Assembly: GCA_014621425.1 (NCBI GenBank) | Contig: JAANBB010000489.1 | Coordinates: 1 to 27,400, forward strand | DNA length: 27,400 nucleotides | Direction: 5' to 3' | From: Cylindrodendrum hubeiense | Lineage: Eukaryota; Ascomycota; Sordariomycetes; Hypocreales; Nectriaceae | Shown here: positions 20,393 to 27,400 of the stretch, piece after piece | Numbering within the stretch: the stretch's first letter is position 1 | How the letters are laid out: every line of letters starts with the position of its first letter | Made by a program: the position numbers and the translations under genes | Notes under the pieces: model-generated | Told to the model about the DNA's origin: nothing | Seen by the model: the letters and a program-made list of their open reading frames with translations, nothing else | Database searches by the model: none

Positions 20393-20690
20393 ATGGTGGA
20401 GCAGAGTGGACCTCCTAAGCACGCTATGGGTGAGAAAATAAGTATGAACTTGAGCTAACCCACGCAATTGACCAGCACACATGTTGACCTGGAGCAGGAT
20501 CGAACAATCTTGGTTGATGGGAAGCCCCTTGGCTATTGCCATGTCCTCTCGGTATGTTTCAGCATTTTCTCAAGTCTTCGAGGCTCTTTTGAACTTCGTC
20601 CCAAAAATCCATCCAATGGTTCTGGCGTCAGACATCGTCAAATACCAACCATGGATTCCAACATCCACTGACAATGGGAACCGACGTTGA
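20393..20690 (+). CDS. candidate two-exon small ORF, unknown function
   Basis: Proposed exons are 20393-20429 and 20476-20690, giving 83 residues beginning MVEQSGPPKHAM. The 46-bp intron has donor GTGAGA, branch gagctaacc and acceptor ACCAG, and the frame stays open across the join. The start sits in a good context (gaaccATGgtg) after a C/T-rich leader typical of fungal 5' UTRs. I do not recognise the protein, and no domain or clear membrane segment is evident. A second donor, GTATGT at 20552, might start another intron, so the 3' structure is uncertain. It could be a non-coding RNA or chance. Confidence 0.28.
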
Positions 20691-21180
20691 GGGTCAGTAG
20701 TTTCCACCGGAGGGATTGATCAGTGTCCATGTTCTCCTTGGTGGAAGCATCCATTTCCCTGGCCACATCTCTCGCCCGAACAATCTCGCGCCCGAGTGTC
20801 CGCGTTGTTGACCAAGCCGTGAGGTGGCCACTCTCGATGTCTTGCTCAGTCGCCTCAGACATCATGACCCAACCTCATCCAGCTGGTATTCAGTCTCGCC
20901 AACCGCACTTGTGGCAATGGCGGCTTCTGAAAATATGCCATCGTGTCGTCACTCGGTCGAGCTCTGTATGGTCCTGGTCGACGGAAAGTATTCACTTGAA
21001 CACAACATTTCCGGAACTTGCTCGGTGCAAAGTCGGTTCTTCGCTAGATATCCTCGGAAACAACGTTCGTCTCGGTTGAGCAAATCCACTGCAAATCGGG
21101 AATATTTCTGATGTTATCGGTGCTGATCAGACTGTTGCTGCACGACATATAAGAATGGACAACTCCAGGTCCTCGAGGGC

Positions 21181-21738
21181 ATGGCCCTTATCGATCATTC
21201 ATCACAACCTCCAGTCGAAATAGAGGTGCGGCAGGTAATGTCGGATCGCCCTTCAACATTCGAATACCATGCCCAACAGTCCTTGAATCGGCTGGTGTAT
21301 GGTTGGTTCGACCCGATATTTGCACCATGCTTGATGTTCAGGTCTACCCCAGGAACAGTGTTTCCATGTTACCAGGTGGACTTGTCTTTCCTTACATACC
21401 TGCTGCCAGCTCCACAATCTCCTCCCTTGGCTGAAGAATCATTCCCTCGATCCACCTTCATGCCCCGGACCTTCCCTATCATGGCCTGCTATTGGTCTGA
21501 GCTAGGTCCCAGAACCAAACACCAGCCTAGCGGGTGCCAGTTTTGCACCGTGTGGGCCCCTCCTCGATCCAAAACAAAGTTCGACGCCTTATTGTGCCTG
21601 GAAAGACAGGCATTCAGGCGCCCAGATAGACCGCTTTGTTGTGCGGCAGCAAGCCGCAGGCGCTTGAGCACGAAATTGCTGGGTAGTCGGGTCAACTCGG
21701 TTATGAGTGGCAGTGCGAGTGCCTGCCAGCTCGGCTAA
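21181..21738 (+). CDS. hypothetical ORF, doubtful
   Basis: This is an uninterrupted ATG frame of 185 residues in the rrp6-atp9 spacer. The product is rich in Ser, Pro, Arg and Cys, with no recognised motif, signal peptide or repeat. Its length is somewhat unusual for chance in this spacer, which is the only reason to list it. No splice signals or neighbours support it. Confidence 0.15.
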   Translation: MALIDHSSQPPVEIEVRQVMSDRPSTFEYHAQQSLNRLVYGWFDPIFAPCLMFRSTPGTVFPCYQVDLSFLTYLLPAPQSPPLAEESFPRSTFMPRTFPIMACYWSELGPRTKHQPSGCQFCTVWAPPRSKTKFDALLCLERQAFRRPDRPLCCAAASRRRLSTKLLGSRVNSVMSGSASACQLG

Positions 21739-21969
21739 GGCGCCAACTTTCCCCGGCACCGGCCCACGGGAGCTCGAGAGAGCAATTGCCTCAACCAAAG
21801 GAGCTGAGCCATTTGGCAGTGCCTTGGGAGACGGTATCAATTGAAGGCCAATTGAGCTCTCAATCGATAAGATGCGAATTGAATTGCGTCACTGTCAAGT
21901 TGGCAAACACGTTTTTAATGAAGTAGGAAATCTCTTGGTGCTGTGGAAGAATCGGGATGAATGAGGCTT

Positions 21970-21975
21970 TTTATT
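21970..21975 (-). terminator. candidate polyadenylation signal of atp9
   Basis: TTTATT on the plus strand reads AATAAA on the minus strand, 257 nt after the atp9 stop, in locally A/T-rich sequence. The spacing is plausible but the signal is unproven. Confidence 0.35.
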
Positions 21976-22231
21976 TTACAAGTCGGTCCCTGGGAGGAAT
22001 TGCGCAGAATTTCCCAAACTCTACCACAGAGACGTTCTTATGACCAACGTCCCTCCCAGTTCTCTATCCCGTCTATTACAAGGCAACCTCCCCTCTATCG
22101 TGCAAGCTGGCAGCAAGTGCGCCAGTGACAAAGTCTTCAGGACCCTGCATGATGCACTGTGCTCAGCAGCCTCCCCCATATCACTGACTCGATCATTCGG
22201 CACGAGCCGTCCCAATTGGCCGGGAAACAGC

Positions 22232-22848
22232 TTAGGTCTAGAGGGAATATTGTCAGTTTGGATCCGGATACGAAGGAAGAATATCGACTATGGTGTTGAC
22301 GTACGAACTTGGCCATGAGGGCAACCATGAGATCGAAAAGACCGATGGCCTCGACGAAAGCGAAACCAAGAATGGCGTAGGAGAAGAGCTGGCCACGGAG
22401 GGCGGGGTTGCGGGCAACGCTGTTGAGGAGGGCAGCGAAGACGAGACCGATACCGATACCAGCACCAGTAAGACCAATGGCGGCAGAACCCATACCAATG
22501 TTCTTGGAGACCTCAACCATGGCCTGGGCGATCTCGGAGGAGTAGGCGCGGCGCTGGACCTGGAAGGCGTTGCGGGTGGTGGCCTGGAGGAGGCTGGAAG
22601 CCTGAGTGCGCTTCATGGCCTGGCCTTGAATCGAGTGTGAGCGAATTGATTCCAACCGCGAATCGATCGAGATGGGCTCGAGACAGCTCAATTGAGCCCG
22701 GAACGCCGAGGAAAAATTTTGCCGCAGTTGAGCACTTACCAGTGATGGTTCGCTTGCTGGCGGCAGCGATGGGGGCACGCACAGCAGGGCGGGCGGCCTT
22801 GACGGCCATCTGGGAGGCCAGGCGGGAGGTGAAGATACGAGCGGCCAT
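22232..22848 (-). CDS. atp9: mitochondrial ATP synthase subunit 9 precursor
   Basis: Exons on the minus strand are 22848-22740, 22624-22305 and 22237-22232, giving 144 residues. This is the proton-translocating c-ring subunit of F1Fo ATP synthase, nuclear-encoded here as in Neurospora. The first 63 residues are an Arg/Ser/Ala-rich import presequence ending RRA before YSSEIAQAM, the usual mature start. The 81-residue mature part has two membrane helices, the GxGxG-rich first helix ([17 protein letters not shown]), the polar loop ARNPALRGQ, and the proton-binding glutamate at mature position 65 ([18 protein letters not shown]). Intron 1 (115 bp) ends in CAAG. Intron 2 (67 bp, donor GTACGT, branch ctgac, acceptor CTCTAG) leaves a final exon coding only Thr and stop, matching the AKFT end of the family. 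The start context CACAATGGCC is strong. Confidence 0.96.
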
Positions 22849-25800
22849 TGTGACGGTTGTGTGAGGGGAGATGGTTGATGAGTGACGAAGAGAAGAGGCT
22901 GACGGGAGGTTTAAAGAAGAGAGATACGGAGCTCAGCACGAGACAGGACGGCAGTGGAAGGAGAAAAAGGGAAGAGAGAAAGCGTCTGGAGCCGGGAGGA
23001 AAGTGAGAATAGGTGGGCCCACTTGGGTGGGTAGGGCCAGGGGGTGGGAGTGTCAGCCGGGGCAACGGTGGGTGGAAGGGGAGCAATGATCAATCGGGGC
23101 GAGAGCATTTTTACGGGGGAGGCGAAGGACCGGGTGAGAATTGAGGACGCGGACGAGGCCTGGGCGGCGGGCCAACGCAACAAGCAAGCAACCAAAGACG
23201 CCGGAAACCGAGGGAGAGAGGGCCTGGTGAGAATCTGGCCAGGGGGTGAGCTTCACACTGGCTGCTTAGCCGTCCGGGGGAAGTCGGGTGGAGGCGATTG
23301 GGAGAATGCTGGGACGTGATTGCTCTGGGACGTCTCAAAGCCTGAGGCTTTTACAGTCGAGGGGGGACGTGCTTGGCGGGTGGACCATGAATCATGGGAA
23401 ACGACCGCGGAGGGACGCCAGCTAGGGGGTGGCCGGCGATGGAACGCGCAACATTGAGAGAAATCTCGGTACGAAAGGGCAGAACAGCGCCGGAAGAGCG
23501 ACAACATCCCTACCGCTCTAAACAGGAGTGGGCGCTGAGAGGAGCAGCGGCCCCAACGGATTGCTGCACGCGCAGGACGGACGACTACGGCCCTACCGGA
23601 TTTCCGACGGAGGACGAGCACAGGGAAGACCGGCCAGAAAACAACTGCAGCAGCAAGCCGTGACGGCCGGCAGAGTTGTCACAGCACAGACAATATGGCG
23701 AACCTCTGTTTTGGGAAACATATTGGACATTTGTTTTTGTTGCTCTCTAGGGGAGGAGAAAGAGAGAGAGAAAAAAGCATGCAGCCAGACTGGTATCAGA
23801 TGCCTTGACCAGCAAAGAGTACTGAACGGAACAGCCATTGCATTGGGCAGAGGGACGAACAGCATGGCAGATTGTCTGGCAAACAGCACACCCCACAACA
23901 AGTGTGTACTTCGTACAGTACCTCACAGTGTGTGTGCATGTAGGCCCCCACTTGGCGGCTTGACCAAAGGACAAAGGCAAATCAGAAGGCGAATCTCCCA
24001 CGTGGGTGGATCGCAGGCGATGGTCCTAGCATCCAACAGGGCCAGCCTGGCATCAAGATGTCGAGATGATTCCTGAGATTCAAGGTCATCCTTCTCCAGA
24101 ATCCCAGCGTTCCCCGGCCCTTTTGGCGCATGGCTGCCTCCGAACAGCGGCAGACCCTCTCGATAATCCACGATGCAGCCGCCGACAAGATCTCGGATGG
24201 GGAGTTGCACACTTACCATGTCTACTGAGCAGATTGGCACATACCTGCAACGCTACCTAGGTCGTGTAGTGGTTTTACGGCACCCCCCGAGCAAGCTCTG
24301 ACGTTGCTCAGCTGTATCCTAGACCAGGAGCGATCCGAAAGCTACTTGGCATATTCCTAACCCCAAGAGGACAATGTCTTCATGTTCGCAACTCGTCAAC
24401 GGTATATTTTCCATGTCTATCAGAAACACGGGGCCTTCGAATATCTTGCTCGATCTGGAGACAACTTACAGGCGTTCCCCAGGCCAGGCAGTGGGAAATG
24501 ACAGTGGGGTCCGGACCTTCGGGACACGAAAATTTTTCCACGGGCGCATATACCGGTGGCCAAGCCGTGCGACCAGTGTAGATTTCAGACTGTGGTTGCC
24601 CCAGGCCGCAAGCTGGAGAACGATGACCCATAAATCCATTAACGCCTGGCTGCCTCGAAATGACGCAGCCGCGCAGGCCCGAGGCTGGAGAGCTTTAGAC
24701 AGAGCTGGCTTCTACCATCAAGATGTCAAAGGCATTCCTGGCCATTGGCTGTTCTAGGTGGCTCGCCAATGCATACATGGGCAACTCGGATGACAGATTG
24801 GTCGATAACATGCGATCTCTGCCAGGTTTCCATGCCATTGGGCCACCGAGGCATCGCCGCGTCGCGAGGTATCAGGCTCGTGAAGAGGTCAAGTTGGCCT
24901 GGAAGCGCCGCTGGCTCGACCATTCCGACGGAACCAGCCATTGGGCATGTGCGATCTACGATGCTTCGCACTGTAAGGTACACAGTAGGAAGAACTGTGG
25001 CAACCTTACTTGAACCACACCGGCATCCCCAGCAATCCCAGCTCCAGAGTCCAACTGTATCCGCAGTGCACTACAGAGGGTATTCTCATTTCAGGTGCTC
25101 AACAGCGCCCAGTGCTCAGTGGCATTGGCAGTGGCAGCGGTGGCGCCCGGGGGCTTCCAGCGCTGCCGAGATTGGGATTACCTGCAGTTGCAGGCGGTCC
25201 AGCGCCGGCAGCTCCTGGCGGACGGCGAAAAATTTTCGGCGCAAGGGGGGCGTGCGACATGGGCAATTTCGGGTTTGCGGACAACTCCAGGACCGCCGGG
25301 TGAGAATCTGAGAACCGTATTCCAAGTGGTCCAAGCTCCTTTCCGCTTTAGGGAAGCTCAGTGAGCGGCATCGGGAGCCATGAGGATGAAGAGAAGGACG
25401 AGAACAGCAGGTAAGGAGCCATTGACGGTGCCCAGAGTGTCATGGCAAGATTTTGGGGCCTGGGCCTTCATGATGGCCATTGCAACAACTTATCCCCCGG
25501 GCTTTGCTTCCGTTTGGCGTCTATTTGGGCGGTCAATGGCTCCGGGTCGGCTCCGGCCCCGGCGGTATCCCCCGGTGCGGCGACCAACACTAGAGCCGCG
25601 GCATCTCCAATAGCTGACATGATGGCGGCGTGCTCGAGTCACCGGGAGGGATTGGAAGAGCTACAAAGGCCAATTCATGGCGATGGGCTTCCCTCTCTAT
25701 CCTCGACAACTTCACGAAGGGCACACTCGGGTCTCAAGGGCGTCATCTCGCCTTCTCGTTCAGCTTGGACACAACCAATTCCAGTGCTAGATTCAAACAT

Positions 25801-25916
25801 CAGCCCAAAGGGTTGTCATTGTAGAAGTCGGGCTCGATTAACTAGAGCGGGGGTATCATGAACATATAAGGCCTTCATCCCAATCCCAACCATCTACCGA
25901 AAGGCCATGGCGTACC
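22849..25916. other. 3.1-kb spacer upstream of atp9 and downstream of the MYST gene
   Basis: The atp9 promoter and leader should occupy the left part; the minus strand is strongly C/T-rich from 22849 to about 23000. The right end is the 3' side of the acetyltransferase gene. No conserved gene was recognised. Open frames of about 127 and 188 codons near 24374-25311 overlap each other and read as low-information translations of G/C-rich DNA. A 10-bp palindrome CCCACGTGGG lies at 23997-24006, and a purine run of GA repeats near 23754-23776. Confidence 0.55.
23997..24006. promoter_or_regulatory. CCCACGTGGG palindrome (G-box-like)
   Basis: A perfect 10-bp palindrome with a central CACGTG lies about 1.15 kb upstream of the atp9 start. 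It could bind bHLH factors. Distance and the lack of other sites make a role uncertain. Confidence 0.2.
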
Positions 25917-27400
25917 TTAACTCTCCTCTTCCTCGACTTCCTCCTCATCGTTGACGTTGGGCGCCTTAATCGCGTAGCCCTCCACAAATCCCTCTGCATC
26001 GCACGTCCGCTCCAGATTGATCCGGTGCTCCGACACATAACGCCGCACGGCTTGTTTGTCCACCCGTACCCGCGGTACCATCTTGACGACCTTGTCCGCC
26101 TCTTCCCCGGCGGGAGTTGCGCCTTCAACCTTCTCCACTGCCGCTTCCTCACTGAGCTCCTTGATCTCAGGCTTCCCGGGCCCCACGCCAGCCTCTTGCA
26201 CAACGCCCATGTCCCGGAGGATCATCAGACAGTCGTCCGGGTGAATCCAGGTTGCCTGGCTGCACTCGATCACGTCCACGAGCACGTCATGGCCTGCGTT
26301 AGGTTCTTGGAGATTTAGACTGAGAAGCCACCGCGCAATCTCGCCCGACCAGTAACGCTTGTATCCCTTCTTTCCCAGATCTGAGATGGGCTTCTCAGGA
26401 CCGCCGAGGATACCCTCTCGCCGCGAGATCTCGTAGGAGGCTCCCATCAGCAGGGCGCCCAGGCCCTTCCGCTGCCATGGCGGAAAGACGAGGATACAGG
26501 CGAGGTTGTTGTTGTCCCATGACATTTTCTCCTTGGAGAAGAAGCCCGTGATCTGCGGCGTCGGCGGGTGGTCCTCGATCGTGCCCGCTGATGGCGGCTT
26601 GGCTGGGGGGGTGTAAACAAGTAGGAAGTAGTTGAATCCCGTAACGTCGAAGAAAACCGATTTGTTATCGAGGAATAGCTTCGCGAAGAGAGAGAGGTTC
26701 TGGCAGAAGAGCTGGGAACCCGACAAAAGTTAGCCATGATTCCCGTAGCGTAGCCACAAGTCGATGCCATAATATGGATGGTAGACTTACCCCGTCTTTT
26801 TCACCGTCCACTTCCCATATACTCCATTCACCATCGTCCTGCACAATTTCCTCGACATATCGCGCTCCGCCCTCTCCCCTCCGCTTCTTGGCTCCGGGTG
26901 CCTTGTTATCCTGTGGTACCAGGACCTTGCGCCGCCCACGAGGGTGAACGTAGACCTTGCGGCCTGGCACATAAGCCTTCCGCTCACACATACGGACATG
27001 CCCCCACCATGCTACAAGTTCTTTGGAGTACTTGAAGCAGCTGGGGCACACATGAAGGCGTTCGAGTATTGGAGGATGGTCACGGTCCTTGCGGGATGAA
27101 GCCTTGCCACCTGGGTGGTCTTTACCGCCGGTGTCCTTGCTGCCGCCCTTGCCGGAGTTTCCAGACGCATCCCCAAGGACTTCTTTGCCATAATAGCTCG
27201 GGTACCAGGTGCGGAAGCAGATGTTGCCGAACACAACCTTGTCGATTGTTCGGTCCGCACGCGGCGGGGGGAGCGATTGCTGAATAGTGGGCGGCTTCGG
27301 TGGATATACGGGCGTGATGGTCATGGGCAGTGGGCGGTCCAGCAGCCTCGGGGGCGGGGCGGATGGGCCGTGAGGGCGGACGAGGGCAGACGTGCGATGC
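25917..27400 (-). CDS. MYST-family histone acetyltransferase, probably Sas2-like (5' partial)
   Basis: Exons on the minus strand are from beyond 27400 to 26791, and 26711-25917, split by a 79-bp intron (donor GTAAGT, branch ggctaac, acceptor CCCAG). From the first in-window ATG (27324) the product is 442 residues, but the frame stays open to the window edge, so the true start is probably outside. MYST enzymes transfer acetyl from acetyl-CoA to histone lysines in chromatin. Numbering from 27324: the C2HC zinc finger has C93, C96, H109 and C113; the conserved lysine of FLDNK that is autoacetylated in MYST enzymes is K195; the catalytic cysteine is C250 (NNLACILVF); the acetyl-CoA loop is QRKGLG at 258-263; and the general base is E284 (GGPEKPISDLG). 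The FRTWYPSYYG start and the acidic C-terminal tail suggest Sas2 rather than Esa1 or Sas3. Family certain, subfamily inferred. Confidence 0.9.

Larger units (their letters stand above)
18568..22231. other. 3.7-kb spacer between convergent rrp6 and atp9
   Basis: The flanking genes converge, so each end holds a 3' UTR. In between I recognise no conserved gene on either strand. Several open frames exist, including a 185-codon ATG frame at 21181-21738 on the plus strand with no recognisable domain. The C/T-rich tract from about 20250 to 20330, followed by ATG at 20393 and an intron-like segment, suggests a short transcribed unit, listed separately. A TTTATT (AATAAA on the minus strand) at 21970-21975 may serve atp9. 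Confidence 0.55.

Noticed and set aside
22232..22848. Possibility that the subunit 9 sequence is a nuclear insertion of mitochondrial DNA
   Set aside because: It has a mitochondrial import presequence, spliceosomal introns, nuclear-like base composition and standard codons, so it is a functional nuclear gene.
24374..25364. Overlapping frames of 127, 188 and 89 codons
   Set aside because: They overlap in different frames, show repetitive Trp/Gln/Arg translations of G/C-rich DNA and match no family I know.
1..27400. Biosynthetic gene cluster, transposon, CRISPR array, tRNA or rRNA
   Set aside because: No core biosynthetic enzyme, transposase, terminal repeats, spaced direct repeats, tRNA B-box pattern or rRNA segment was seen by eye.

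Overview
The window is a protein-coding stretch of a filamentous ascomycete nuclear genome. Genes are split by short GT-AG introns of about 46-275 bp. Most introns carry a CTAAC/CTGAC-type branch site just before the acceptor, and several genes are typical of Pezizomycotina. A full-length FREQUENCY clock protein, very close to the Neurospora protein in motif order and length, points to a Sordariomycete. Hypocreales is a guess, not a demonstration. No rRNA, tRNA, CRISPR array, transposon or obvious repeat-induced-mutation tract was recognised by eye.

Left to right: frq on the + strand (845-3869) with a leader holding several short upstream ORFs and a tandem GATC element; a prenylcysteine oxidase-like flavoprotein on + (5700-7629); a Vid27 homologue on + (8449-11153); trehalose-6-phosphate synthase on - (11994-13683), convergent with Vid27; the nuclear exosome 3'-5' exoribonuclease Rrp6 on + (15903-18567), divergent from tps1; the nuclear gene for mitochondrial ATP synthase subunit 9 on - (22232-22848); and a MYST-family, probably Sas2-like, histone acetyltransferase on - (25917 to beyond 27400), whose 5' end is probably cut by the window edge.

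These are mostly conserved housekeeping or regulatory genes. They do not form a biosynthetic cluster or an operon-like unit, and no shared pathway is evident. All seven exon structures were reconstructed from splice signals and from protein continuity with known families.

The long spacers at 18568-22231 and 22849-25916 hold no recognisable gene. One short two-exon ORF at 20393-20690 has plausible splice signals. The points most worth a second look are the frq leader and intron arrangement around the long and short FRQ starts, a dense GATA-site cluster before rrp6, a stop-free in-frame intron in rrp6, and a six-nucleotide terminal coding exon in the subunit 9 gene. I saw no clear evidence of a previously undescribed system.
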